Source: Amphibacillus jilinensis Y1 (GTDB taxonomy: Bacteria; Bacillota; Bacilli; Bacillales; Amphibacillaceae). Taken from it: a stretch of 64,000 nucleotides of DNA. Both the position numbers and the translations under genes were made by a program. Location of the stretch: the NCBI RefSeq assembly GCF_000306965.1, contig NZ_JH976434.1:232728-296727 (forward strand). The letters run 5' to 3'. The notes beneath the pieces are model-generated. The model did no database searches, had not been told where the DNA came from, and saw nothing but the letters and a program-made list of their open reading frames with translations. Shown piece after piece: positions 7,615-16,370 of this stretch (positions within the stretch are counted from its first letter, which is position 1; each line of letters begins with the position of its first letter).

Positions 7615-9060
7615 TTATAAATGCCTTGGTCTATATGTGCACTTAGTCGTTAAAATATTATCTGGTTGCTGCACAATCTGGTTGCTGCCTTTTTTTAAGT
7701 TAAAGTAGCTGGATCCAAATGTTTTAAGGTCATTTCTCGGCTCCCCATTTAATAAAACATCTTCATTTTTGTGATCAAAAGTGATTTTATCCCCTGCATA
7801 CGCCACATAAGGAATCTGATAAGCATTGGGGTTATTGACCTTCCACACTTTTAGATCTTTAATCTTCATGGTCGCTGAATTGTGTCCATCGAAAATCCCA
7901 ATATGAAATTGCACTTGTGCCACAGGCTGCTGAAACTCATTGTTATTATCTTTGTACCGTTGGATGCGCCTTGCATGATGCGTGCCATCAGCTCTTATTT
8001 TACCTGCATACAACATCCAATCTTGACCTCTCCGTTCTAATCTTAAAATGCCATCAAAGTCATTCCATAACTCTCCGTAAGCATCACTGTTGGTATCGGA
8101 TAAAAAGATTAACTGCTGTTGTCTACTATCGTTGCGTAAATATCCTGCTAATCTATTACGTTTCATGTTTTCCCACGCGTCTATAACTCTTAGACTTGCG
8201 ATCACATTGTTGTTAATATCTAGCAAGGATACGTCAACACGCCCAACTCTATTGCTAGCATTAAATAAATCTACAAGGACATCAATTTTAAAATTTTGTA
8301 ATTGCTCTGATAGACTTGTTTTTAATGCTGGACCATACCACTTAGCGCTACCTTGTGAGCCGAAACTTTGAGCAATAAAACCACTACCGTCTGACACCAT
8401 GGATCCAGATACCGTACCAGCATCAACTTGTGTACCTGGTGTCCAGCCGGTTGTTGATGATAGTGGGTTGCTAACGACTAATTCATCTCTGACAAACGGT
8501 TCGGTTTGATCGTCTAAAGGCTCACCGATCATCATGTATTCATTATCTGTGTTTTGTAGCATAATAAAAGTTGTATCTTCTTCGACTTCGACCTCAAAAA
8601 TAGGTTCTGCTTCAGCTGTTCCTAGATTTTCGATGTTTACAAAATCACTTGGAAAAGTAACCTCTTGTTGTGGTCCATAAGCATAAGGATCTGCGCAAAC
8701 AAAAGTAATTGTTCCTTTACGCTGGTCAGCAAATCGACTAAAATCAGGGATGCCACCATCCACTTTTGCATAATATGTTCGACCAGGCTCATCTGAGAAC
8801 TGTAACTCTACCGGCTCATCTGTTAGCAACCATGCTGCTAATTGGTTGATTTTATCAAGAGCATCCTGATCATCGGTTACGATAAATCCAATAGGTTGAC
8901 TAATGTAAAGGACATCAGTAGTGGTTGATTGTATATACGCACCTAAACGACCAGACACTCGCAAAAGATTGTTAGTTACGGGAGCAAAGGGAGATTTCTG
9001 ACGTCCTTCCAGCAAATACAACCACGGCTTTGTTTCTCCGTTAAATGTCATTTTGATCAT
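7615..9060 (-). CDS. Distal tail protein (Dit, siphovirus tail component), enlarged
   Basis: A 481-residue protein that forms the ring joining tail tube and tail tip. Residues 1-165 carry the Dit N-terminal belt domain pattern (starts MIKMTFNG; PVTNNLLRVSGRLGAYI; FVCADPYAYGP). The C-terminal ~60 residues (from YAGDKITFDHKNEDVLLNGE) close the typical galectin-like half. Between them (about 200-410) is a large insert with lectin-like features (SGFIAQSFGSQGSAKWYGPA, ATMKIKDLKVW). This makes it an evolved Dit, which is longer than classical Dits and often binds host carbohydrate. Its ATG overlaps the tape-measure stop by 4 bp. Confidence 0.9.
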   Translation of the reverse strand: MIKMTFNGETKPWLYLLEGRQKSPFAPVTNNLLRVSGRLGAYIQSTTTDVLYISQPIGFIVTDDQDALDKINQLAAWLLTDEPVELQFSDEPGRTYYAKVDGGIPDFSRFADQRKGTITFVCADPYAYGPQQEVTFPSDFVNIENLGTAEAEPIFEVEVEEDTTFIMLQNTDNEYMMIGEPLDDQTEPFVRDELVVSNPLSSTTGWTPGTQVDAGTVSGSMVSDGSGFIAQSFGSQGSAKWYGPALKTSLSEQLQNFKIDVLVDLFNASNRVGRVDVSLLDINNNVIASLRVIDAWENMKRNRLAGYLRNDSRQQQLIFLSDTNSDAYGELWNDFDGILRLERRGQDWMLYAGKIRADGTHHARRIQRYKDNNNEFQQPVAQVQFHIGIFDGHNSATMKIKDLKVWKVNNPNAYQIPYVAYAGDKITFDHKNEDVLLNGEPRNDLKTFGSSYFNLKKGSNQIVQQPDNILTTKCTYRPRHL

Positions 9061-12000
9061 GTCGCAAATTGCCCCCTTAATCTATTTGTTGTATCTTGTA
9101 TCTCAGTAACTACTCTAGCCACCCCTTTACCGACAGCTCTGCTATCCATTTCACTTGTTACATGTACTTCGATAACCACTGGTTGACTTGATGATTGTGT
9201 AGCATTATTAAGCTGACTCACAACCCGATTAGCCTCTCCTGTAGGTGACACACCTGTCGCATAACCTGGCACGTTGTTTAACGCGCTAAGGATTGACTTT
9301 GTCTCGTCGTGGGTAAACACTTGATAGCCAGCTGGTCTGTTGTATAGACCAAAGTCTAGCAGTTCCCATTTGTCTCCCATACGTCCTAGTTCAATGCCTT
9401 GTTCACCAGCTAAAAAATTTCCACCTGGATGGTAGTCAGTACCTGTCGCATAACCAAAGCGTGCAATTTCAGATGATTTGGGTTGTAGGTTTATTGTGCG
9501 ACTTAGAGGCGAAGTCCAATCAGTATTAAAGCTATCTAACGATGGATTAGCGCTTATTCCAACTTCTTTATCTATTTTTCTCTCTAATGTTGTATTAAGT
9601 TCACCAGCTTCGCCTTGTATATCTTTAATAGACTCTTCTTGTTCTTTTAATTTATCAATCTGATTTTGATACTCTTCGGTGGTTAGCTCGTTATCACTTA
9701 ATTGTTTACGCAGTTCAGACCGTTGCTCACGTAATGCCTCGTTTGCATCCTGTATAGATTTATATGCGTTACCTTTCTCGTCGACAATTCCCTCTTGATA
9801 TAAGAGCATACTTTCGTACTGTTCCAGCATATTATTATAAGAATCGATCTCTTCATTGACACCATCTAAATTCTCACGTTGTTTTTCAATTTTACCTTCA
9901 ATTTTTCCAATCTGTTTATCACTAATATCAACAATACCCTCTTGAACCATTAGCTCATTCTCAAGTTCAAGTATTTTCTCGCTAATGACCAAACTGTCTT
10001 CTAATGATAAACCCACTTGCTGTTCTCTTAATTCGTTTATCTCAGCACTCAATTCGCGAGTTCGCTCACTAGCCTTAATGTAAGCTTGCGTTTCGCTTTC
10101 TTTCTTCTGTTCAAGTTCTATCAATTTCTCTTGATATTTGATTTGATCAGCTAAATTTTTTACATGCTCATCCATTTGCGATGTGATATCAGCATATGAT
10201 TGATCTATAGCTCGTTGACGTTCTAGGTTACTAAGCTCTCTTAATTCGTCTGATACACCAACATAAGCATTTCCTTGCTCACTAATGGCTTCAACTACCT
10301 CTGGATTACGTTCAACTATCGCTTCATTTATTGATAAAAATTCTTCCATTTCCTCGTTTGTAAAACCCGATGCTTCTAAAAGATCTTCTTGTTCTTTTAC
10401 AAGTGCTGCAATTGCTTTATCAGAATCTGCTTCTTTTAGTTCATCCATAATATCCATGTAACGTAGCATTTCATCAGTCGTTAATTTATTTTTTTCTTGT
10501 AACCTCTCATAAGCATCAATAGTCTCATCTAATGCTTGAACCTCTTCGAATCTCTTTTGAATGGCTTGATCAGTTTCGGTAATGCTTTCTTTTGTTTCAC
10601 GGTTTAGTGCATAAATACCTAAACTAAGAGCACCAACGCCTGCAACAGCCAGACCAACTGGCCCCGTTAAACCTAAAGCGCCTAATTTGCCTAATAGCGC
10701 TCCACCTCCAACTTTTCCTAGTACACCTGCCAGTCTTCCGCCGATTTTTACCACTCCACCAATCGCTGTCGTTAAATTCCCCATGACTATGGCTGCAGGA
10801 CCGACAACTGCTGCTAACCCAGCCATAGTTATAATGGTCCTTTGGGTATCGGAATCTAATTCACCAAATTTCTGTGCTAAATCAGTAGCAAAATTAACGA
10901 CATCTGTAAAAACAGGGATAAGATGTTCAGCAAATTGCAATGCCAATTCCTGAGTAGCTGATTTCAGTTGTTCTACATTCCCTCTGGCGTTATCTTGCAT
11001 CGTATCAGCTATATCATTTAACGCACCATCAGCATTTGAAACATTTTCTTTTAGATCAACGTAACCATCATCAAGTTCACTCATCAACGCTTGGAACGTC
11101 TTCATGTGCTCTTTTCCAGCAATCATGCTGACATATTGAGCACGTTGCTCATCTGTCATGTCTTGTGTTCGATCTTTGACCAGCCGTAACGTTTCTTCTA
11201 ATCCGATAAATTGACCATCCGCATCAAAAGCTGATATATTCAATTCTTCTAGCGCTGTACCAGCTCGTCCAGCACCACTCGTTAAGTTGATCATGATTGC
11301 ATTTAAGCCACGACCCGCTTCACTTCCTTTAATTCCATTATCAGCCATGACTCCTAATAATGCAGTTGATTCAGCAAGTGGTACATTAAATTGATTTAAA
11401 TTTCCACCAGCTACAAGATACGCTTGCATCAATTGATCAATACTTGTGTTCGATGATCGCGATGCTTCTGCAACGTTGTCCAAATATGCAGGTAAATCCT
11501 TGACCTCAATACCTAATGCACTCATCGAGTCCGTTACTAAGTCAGATGCTCGAGCTAAGTCAATGTTACCCGCTTCAGATAACCGTAAAATAGGCTCAAG
11601 TCCGTCTAACATTTCTTGCGTTTCCCAACCAGCTAATGCCATGTACCCTAATCCGTCTGCTGCATCAGATGCCGATTTGGTTGTGGTCGCGCCCATTTCA
11701 CGCGCGGCCGCTTCTAACAATTCTAAGTCACTACCTGTTGCGCCAGAAACTGCTTGTACATTTGACATAGCCGCTTCAAATTCCGTAGCTGTATTCAAAA
11801 TTAAAGCACCCATCCCGACGATAGGTGCTGTTACTCTCATGGACCAGGACTTCCCGAAACTAGTCATCTTTTTGCCGACATCTTGCATTTTTTGTCCTGC
11901 TTTGCCCATCTTGTCAGATAATTGGTTCCATGGATTGGTTTGTTTATTTAACTCATCAGTCACGCCTTTTAATGCATTTTCCGTTTTGTTCATCTCTGCA

Positions 12001-12308
12001 ACAGCTTTTTGATACTCATACATTGCGTCTTGTGTTTCCTTTGAGTTTTCACCTGTTGCCGTTGCGCTTTCTTCATATCGGCGTTTTAATTCTTGCACTT
12101 TTCCTTGTTGTAAGTCTAAGGTTCGACTAAGTACATCTTGTTTGCGCCTTAATTCTTCGGTTCCACGAGCAAAACCAGTACCAGATGAGGTGACCGCTTT
12201 TTGCTCTTGCTTTAAGCTTTTTAATTGTCGATTGACACCAGCCATCGATTGTTCAAATTGAGCACTATCTAAACTGATTGTCGTTCTTAATGACCCAACA
12301 TTAGCCAT
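9057..12308 (-). CDS. Phage tail tape measure protein
   Basis: A 1083-residue protein that sets tail length and is expelled on infection. The N-terminal 10-130 is coiled coil (SAQFEQSMAGVNRQLKSLKQ). Residues ~150-440 match the conserved tape-measure domain (EFEAAMSNVQAVSGATGSD; GIKGSEAGRGLNAIMINLTS). A Gly/Ala-rich hydrophobic stretch lies at ~483-573. A long coiled coil covers ~575-910. The C-terminus has ATGTDYHPGGNFLAGEQGIE, a usual end motif. Such proteins scale with tail length, suggesting roughly a 150-nm tail. It follows the frameshifted chaperone gene. Confidence 0.95.
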   Translation of the reverse strand: MANVGSLRTTISLDSAQFEQSMAGVNRQLKSLKQEQKAVTSSGTGFARGTEELRRKQDVLSRTLDLQQGKVQELKRRYEESATATGENSKETQDAMYEYQKAVAEMNKTENALKGVTDELNKQTNPWNQLSDKMGKAGQKMQDVGKKMTSFGKSWSMRVTAPIVGMGALILNTATEFEAAMSNVQAVSGATGSDLELLEAAAREMGATTTKSASDAADGLGYMALAGWETQEMLDGLEPILRLSEAGNIDLARASDLVTDSMSALGIEVKDLPAYLDNVAEASRSSNTSIDQLMQAYLVAGGNLNQFNVPLAESTALLGVMADNGIKGSEAGRGLNAIMINLTSGAGRAGTALEELNISAFDADGQFIGLEETLRLVKDRTQDMTDEQRAQYVSMIAGKEHMKTFQALMSELDDGYVDLKENVSNADGALNDIADTMQDNARGNVEQLKSATQELALQFAEHLIPVFTDVVNFATDLAQKFGELDSDTQRTIITMAGLAAVVGPAAIVMGNLTTAIGGVVKIGGRLAGVLGKVGGGALLGKLGALGLTGPVGLAVAGVGALSLGIYALNRETKESITETDQAIQKRFEEVQALDETIDAYERLQEKNKLTTDEMLRYMDIMDELKEADSDKAIAALVKEQEDLLEASGFTNEEMEEFLSINEAIVERNPEVVEAISEQGNAYVGVSDELRELSNLERQRAIDQSYADITSQMDEHVKNLADQIKYQEKLIELEQKKESETQAYIKASERTRELSAEINELREQQVGLSLEDSLVISEKILELENELMVQEGIVDISDKQIGKIEGKIEKQRENLDGVNEEIDSYNNMLEQYESMLLYQEGIVDEKGNAYKSIQDANEALREQRSELRKQLSDNELTTEEYQNQIDKLKEQEESIKDIQGEAGELNTTLERKIDKEVGISANPSLDSFNTDWTSPLSRTINLQPKSSEIARFGYATGTDYHPGGNFLAGEQGIELGRMGDKWELLDFGLYNRPAGYQVFTHDETKSILSALNNVPGYATGVSPTGEANRVVSQLNNATQSSSQPVVIEVHVTSEMDSRAVGKGVARVVTEIQDTTNRLRGQFAT

Positions 12309-12320
12309 GCGTTCACCTCA

Positions 12321-12847
12321 CTAGATTAATTTGATTTCGTCAATGTAGACCAATTCGACCTCTTCAGATTGATAAAGGCTCAAATAAAAATGGATGTCCA
12401 TCTCGTCGATTTGACCGAGTGTCCACCCATTTTTCAATAACGTTTTATAGAGTTTTTTTATGCTTTTGAGATCATTTTTTGCGTTTTCCTTACGGGAAGC
12501 CTTCAACTTGTCTATTTCTTCTTTGGTTAAGACTTCCCCTGATCGTTTCCCTCTTTATTAACTGTCGGAGCTTGTCCCGTACGCACAAAGTAAAAAACAC
12601 TCGTAATGGTATTCACGAGTTCGTGCGATGCAATGCCATCGTAAAAATCATCAACATTAAATTGATTGCCGTATACGTCACAAACAAAATTAACAAGCTT
12701 ATCTGTCTCTTCCAATCCCATATCGGAGTAATCAATCTCAGATTCAAATTCTAATAGTTTGCGATGATGACGAGCCGAGACAAAAGGAGGCTGATAAACA
12801 ACCTCCTGCAGATCGTCACCTACTAGTTTTTTAAGTGTTAATTGCAT
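12321..12847 (-). CDS. Tail assembly chaperone GT product, made by -1 ribosomal frameshift
   Basis: The 106-residue chaperone frame (12527-12847) and the following frame (open to 12321) overlap and lie in -1 register. The heptamer GGGAAAC at 12545-12551 reads G GGA AAC in the upstream frame, which is a canonical X XXY YYZ slippery site. Slippage there fuses the first ~100 residues to about 75 more, ending EVELVYIDEIKLI. Two-part tail chaperones made this way are conserved immediately upstream of tape-measure genes in long-tailed phages, so position and sequence agree. Confidence 0.8.
12527..12847 (-). CDS. Tail assembly chaperone G product (unshifted)
   Basis: A 106-residue protein between the major tail protein and tape-measure genes. 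It begins MQLTLKKLVGDDLQEVVYQP and is followed by an acidic helical region with DMGLEETDKLVNFVCDVYGNQF. This matches the size and look of Gram-positive siphophage tail chaperones that coat the tape measure before tube assembly. The shorter product ends at a TAA 22 bases beyond the slippery heptamer and should be made in excess over the frameshifted form. Its ATG lies 8 bp after the major tail protein gene. Confidence 0.85.
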   Translation of the reverse strand: MQLTLKKLVGDDLQEVVYQPPFVSARHHRKLLEFESEIDYSDMGLEETDKLVNFVCDVYGNQFNVDDFYDGIASHELVNTITSVFYFVRTGQAPTVNKEGNDQGKS

Positions 12848-12855
12848 GTCGTTCC

Positions 12856-13425
12856 CTACCCTTCAGGTGTTTCTTCATAAGGCGCATCGAACCAAGTGTC
12901 AAATATAATCTGGTCGATTTCAGTGTCATCCGTATCAGCATCTGCTCCATGTTGGTTATCTGAGTTTCTTCGAATAAATCTACCGTTAATAGTAGGCGTT
13001 TGAAACGCTGGAGTTTCTTGTTTTGTTTCATAATTCTTCTCTGGTGGTGTGAATTTGCCTTTATACAAAACTACATGTCTATATGCACCATTAGATTTTT
13101 CAGATCTGAATGCCAATGCGCCGTATGGAGATCTATCATCTTCACTGTCAATCAGTACACCATCACTATTAATTCTTTTGCCTAAAAGAACTGCTTGCAC
13201 TCTCTTACTTAGATCATCCGTTTGAAGCACAACAGTTGTAGCCCCTCGACTTTCTGCCGTTTCAGCTACTCCGTCCTCTGCTCTTAACTCGCCAGTGTTA
13301 AATGTAGGTTGCACATTGGCTGTCATTGCCTTACCTACCCTCACACCTTCATCGTAAGTAGTTCCTTCCTCGTCATCTTTTGTGACTGGGAAAAAATAAA
13401 TATCTCTTAAACCTACTGTTGCCAT
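12856..13425 (-). CDS. Major tail protein (tail tube), phi13-type
   Basis: A 189-residue tube subunit. It opens with MATVGLRDIYFFPVTKDDEE and contains GVAETAESRGATTVVLQTDD, FRSEKSNGAYRHVVLYKGKF and TPTINGRFIRR, all typical of the phi13-family phage major tail protein of Gram-positive siphophages. The length fits the family (about 190-200). It starts directly after the tail terminator gene with a GAGGAGG ribosome site, and is followed by the tail chaperone pair. Many copies stack to form the tail tube. Confidence 0.92.
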   Translation of the reverse strand: MATVGLRDIYFFPVTKDDEEGTTYDEGVRVGKAMTANVQPTFNTGELRAEDGVAETAESRGATTVVLQTDDLSKRVQAVLLGKRINSDGVLIDSEDDRSPYGALAFRSEKSNGAYRHVVLYKGKFTPPEKNYETKQETPAFQTPTINGRFIRRNSDNQHGADADTDDTEIDQIIFDTWFDAPYEETPEG

Positions 13426-13755
13426 TTATTTTGCCTCCTCTATTTTGTAAAATCGCAAGATATAATGAAAAAGACCTGTGTCTTCTTCGTACATTTCATG
13501 TTCAAAGTTTTTCTTAAATCCTGCTTCTTTCATCAATTGTTTTGCTTGTTTTGCATAATTATTTGGATTACCAGGTGTGAAAATATCAATTTGGGCATAA
13601 ACAGTATTGTATTGCTCACCATCATCCGCATGAAAATCCACTTGCGGTAAATAAAAAAAGCGAATATACTCTGATTCACCTTGTCTTTCTTCTTGATATA
13701 TAACTGGTAAATTAATTGGTTCTAAAGTATCTAAAATTAATCTGTTTAAATTCAT
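13426..13755 (-). CDS. Tail terminator / tail completion protein
   Basis: A 109-residue protein at the conserved position between the HK97 gp10-like and major tail protein genes. It contains YAQIDIFTPGNPNNYAKQAKQ and ends FHYILRFYKIEEAK, like the DUF806-type proteins of phage head-tail modules. It is expected to cap the tail tube and join it to the head connector. It abuts both neighbours, sharing its start base with the stop of the gp10-like gene. Confidence 0.8.
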   Translation of the reverse strand: MNLNRLILDTLEPINLPVIYQEERQGESEYIRFFYLPQVDFHADDGEQYNTVYAQIDIFTPGNPNNYAKQAKQLMKEAGFKKNFEHEMYEEDTGLFHYILRFYKIEEAK

Positions 13756-14123
13756 TACATGACCAACCCCAAACTTTGACGTAAACTATCGGCCATAGCT
13801 TGTTCAATTTTAAGTCTATTCCTCATAAAGCTTGGCCCCATAAATGGCATCGCGCGCATTTTAGATGTGCCAAACTCAATAAAATAACCATAAAAAGCAC
13901 GACCTTGATTATCAACGTAGATCTCAATCTTGCCTTGTTCTACATCCGACACTTGTATATGTTCTTTCAATATACCTTTGCGCACCCTTACAACGGCTTG
14001 TGCGCCTTCTTGCATCACTTTTGCACCTGCTTTTAAGGCAGCATCTTCTGCCTGTTTCATGTGTGATTGTGTACGTTGTAATTCATTGACCAACTCGTCT
14101 AAACCGTTCATTTCAAATTTCAT
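13755..14123 (-). CDS. HK97 gp10-like neck / head-tail joining protein
   Basis: A 122-residue protein with the gp10 signature: MNGLDELVNELQR, ALKAGAKVMQEGAQAVVRVRKG, and the C-terminal YFIEFGTSKMRAMPFMGPSF. The FGTSKMxAxPFMxP motif is diagnostic of the family. It contributes to the neck between connector and tail. It overlaps the upstream adaptor gene by one base, so translation is probably coupled. Confidence 0.93.
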   Translation of the reverse strand: MKFEMNGLDELVNELQRTQSHMKQAEDAALKAGAKVMQEGAQAVVRVRKGILKEHIQVSDVEQGKIEIYVDNQGRAFYGYFIEFGTSKMRAMPFMGPSFMRNRLKIEQAMADSLRQSLGLVM

Positions 14124-14452
14124 TATGTGACTGCCTTTAAGATGACTGTCATGGTTTTCATCAATCCGTCATCATCTTCAATGGATTCGATTTCATGCTT
14201 CTTTTTTCTCCAGTAGACTATTAAACTTTTAGGCCTTTCACTGTCTAATAGCTTTTTCTGATATCGAATCGTAAACTCACGATTATGCTCCATTTGAGAT
14301 TGAGCAGCTAAAAATCGAGTATTACCTTTTAGCGTTTTTAGACTGCCCCAGGCTTTTGTATACTCTATTTCACTCAGAATCGGATAGCCTTCTTCATCTA
14401 TTGCATGGTTCTGTTTAAATATTAGTCGATGTATTTGGTCTCCTGCATTCAT
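14123..14452 (-). CDS. Phage head closure / head-tail adaptor (SPP1 gp16-like)
   Basis: A 109-residue protein beginning MNAGDQIHRLIFKQ, with EYTKAWGSLKTLKGNTRFLAAQ and FTIRYQKKLLDSERPKSLIV. This is the usual pattern of head-tail adaptor proteins that close the connector. It overlaps the upstream connector gene by 4 bp and the downstream gp10-like gene by 1 bp, as in HK97-type head modules. Confidence 0.9.
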   Translation of the reverse strand: MNAGDQIHRLIFKQNHAIDEEGYPILSEIEYTKAWGSLKTLKGNTRFLAAQSQMEHNREFTIRYQKKLLDSERPKSLIVYWRKKKHEIESIEDDDGLMKTMTVILKAVT

Positions 14453-14757
14453 TCTTCATCACCTGCCGGTAATTCACGAGCTTTTAGTTGTAAAATAATC
14501 CGTTCTAGGCTGTATTGTAGATTGGTAGTGATTGTTCCCACCACTTGCGGTCGTCTTTCCTCATAAAAATTAGCCACCAATAATTTGACGGCCATTCCAT
14601 ACCTTTTGGTAGATTGATCTTTAATTCCTGAATCCTCTAAATCTTCTACCGCTGTTCCTATTAAATTTTCGAGAAATACTTTTTCTTGTGGTTCTTCCTC
14701 AATGATATCCTCAATACGTAAATATCTAGCTACCTCTTCAACAGTTGGCACTGCCAT
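14449..14757 (-). CDS. Head-tail connector protein (gp6/gp15-like)
   Basis: A 102-residue protein of the DNA-packaging connector family. It begins MAVPTVEEVARYLRIED, followed by ENLIGTAVEDLEDSG and AVKLLVANFYEERRPQV, the conserved helix-rich pattern, and ends with a short acidic tail. It attaches below the portal. Its stop overlaps the next gene's start by 4 bp. Confidence 0.9.
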   Translation of the reverse strand: MAVPTVEEVARYLRIEDIIEEEPQEKVFLENLIGTAVEDLEDSGIKDQSTKRYGMAVKLLVANFYEERRPQVVGTITTNLQYSLERIILQLKARELPAGDEE

Positions 14758-14770
14758 CTTTCATTACCCC

Positions 14771-15076
14771 CTATTCAGCAAGTAATGATTCTAAATGCTC
14801 TAAAACACCTTTACGTGCTTTACCTGATTTTTCTTCCTCAATTAATTCAGTAACTTGTACATTATCTAAATCGACTAATCTTTCAATTACTTCTGAAACA
14901 TTACCATTAAGAATAGAATCACCTTTTGCTTCCTCAACGATTTCATATTTGATCTTGTTCTTTTTCAAAAGTTCTAATCGTTTCTCATCCGCTTCAACTA
15001 CTGTTCGTGCTTCGATTAGTTTTTTTGTGATGCGATCTCTAAAATTTTTCTCTGCCTTGATTTTTACCATTTTCAA
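14771..15076 (-). CDS. Small charged protein next to capsid gene, unknown
   Basis: A 101-residue, highly charged helical protein. The N-terminal half (KIKAEKNFRDRITKKLIEAR, then EADEKRLELLKKNKIKYEIV) resembles small proteins often found between capsid and connector genes, which in related phages look like head-fibre or capsid-associated factors. The C-terminal half (VSEVIERLVDLDNV, ARKGVLEHLESLL) is helical. The preferred start may be the internal ATG at residue 3, because GAGGTGAATTGAAA precedes both. The function is unproven. Confidence 0.75.
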   Translation of the reverse strand: MKMVKIKAEKNFRDRITKKLIEARTVVEADEKRLELLKKNKIKYEIVEEAKGDSILNGNVSEVIERLVDLDNVQVTELIEEEKSGKARKGVLEHLESLLAE

Positions 15077-15127
15077 TTCACCTCTTATTTTAAATTATTA
15101 AAAGAGGGGTATAATCCCCCCCTTACA

Positions 15128-16369
15128 TTAAGCTTCTGGATCCGTTGCCACTTTCGCAATACGGAATGCTGATTTTAGCTTGATTTGATGATCTACCCAA
15201 GCTGTTAACACAAACAATTCAACACCTGTTTTCACATCTTTATCACGATCACGTAGCATTTGTAAATCGTAGTTAAAGTGGGAATACTGGAAGTCACCAA
15301 CAATAGGCTCTTTTGCTGCATCCACAAATTCAACTGGTTTTCCTAATACTTGTTCTGGTTGAGCGCTGTATAGTGATGCGTTACCGTTAGCTAACACTTC
15401 GATAATGTCCATGTAATCCTTATAAGTCATAACAATTTTCGCATTATCGCGGAAATCTTCATGTAAATCAGCAATAGCATCTTTAATTGCTTTATATTTA
15501 CTTGTCGCTTCTACTTTTTTGATTTTATTTTGCGTTGAATAGAATGACATATGCTCTTCTCCTGTAGCAGGTGTAGTGGCAAATGCAACTTTCTTTTCCT
15601 TAGCTGCTAAACCAGATTCAAGTCCTCTATCTACAGTTGTAACAAGATTTGTTTTTGTTCCATTTAAAACTGTTTCGGAAATCGGCACAAATACTTTGAA
15701 TTTATGACGACCAAATGTAACCGTATCACCAGTTGCTTTCATTTCCTTCGCTGTTTCGGCATCACCGATAAAGTCATCATCATCCAATTGGAATGCAATT
15801 TTCGGAATTTCTAAGTTTGTTTCTTGCGTAAATACAGAAATGTCTCGCAATGGATTTTTAACAAATGGCTCATGAATAAGATCATTAGATACTGTTTTTG
15901 GCAGTAACTTTTCTCCACCAGTGCTAGGATTTGTGTTATCACCTAGCGCTTGAAAGACCTCTTTCGTAATAGGCTTATTGGTCATCGTAGCACGAATCAT
16001 TTCCGCTTTCGCTTCGACTTTCTTTTGTTTTGGATCATTAATACCTTTGATGTTGTTTTGATCTTCGAATTTTGCTTTTTGTTCTGCTTCTAGTTGATCA
16101 TGCTGCTCTTTAATCACATCAAATCGTTGTTTCAAATCATCTCGTGATTTTTGTAATGTTTGAATATCCTCAGATGTTTTAGATGTGTCAATAGCAGCAT
16201 CCGCTAATTCATTTTCCACTTTTTGAAGTTGTTGACCGATGGTTGTCATATTTTGCTTGTACTCAAAAAGTGTCTTCTGACCACCGAAATACTGCAAGTC
16301 ATTTAGTCGTAACCATTGCCCTTTTTGACGTTGTTGAACTGATTTTAATAATGCTTGGCTCTTTTTCAT
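15128..16369 (-). CDS. Major capsid protein, HK97 family, with N-terminal scaffold domain
   Basis: A 413-residue precursor. Residues ~35-125 form a coiled-coil delta/scaffolding domain (TTIGQQLQKVENELADAAID, QTLQKSRDDLKQRF), which the neighbouring ClpP-like protease should remove. The fold proper starts near 150 (GGEKLLPKTVSNDLIHEPF) and contains HK97 landmarks such as NPLRDISVFTQETNLEIPKI, KVFVPISETVLNGT and DYMDIIEVLANG. It ends HQIKLKSAFRIAKV. It is 1 bp from the protease gene. Whether HK97-style crosslinks form cannot be judged. Confidence 0.95.
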   Translation of the reverse strand: MKKSQALLKSVQQRQKGQWLRLNDLQYFGGQKTLFEYKQNMTTIGQQLQKVENELADAAIDTSKTSEDIQTLQKSRDDLKQRFDVIKEQHDQLEAEQKAKFEDQNNIKGINDPKQKKVEAKAEMIRATMTNKPITKEVFQALGDNTNPSTGGEKLLPKTVSNDLIHEPFVKNPLRDISVFTQETNLEIPKIAFQLDDDDFIGDAETAKEMKATGDTVTFGRHKFKVFVPISETVLNGTKTNLVTTVDRGLESGLAAKEKKVAFATTPATGEEHMSFYSTQNKIKKVEATSKYKAIKDAIADLHEDFRDNAKIVMTYKDYMDIIEVLANGNASLYSAQPEQVLGKPVEFVDAAKEPIVGDFQYSHFNYDLQMLRDRDKDVKTGVELFVLTAWVDHQIKLKSAFRIAKVATDPEA

Positions 16370-16370
16370 G

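Noticed and set aside
11446..12012. 188-aa plus-strand frame
   Set aside because: It lies entirely opposite the tape-measure gene; a long antisense frame from codon bias, without ribosome site.
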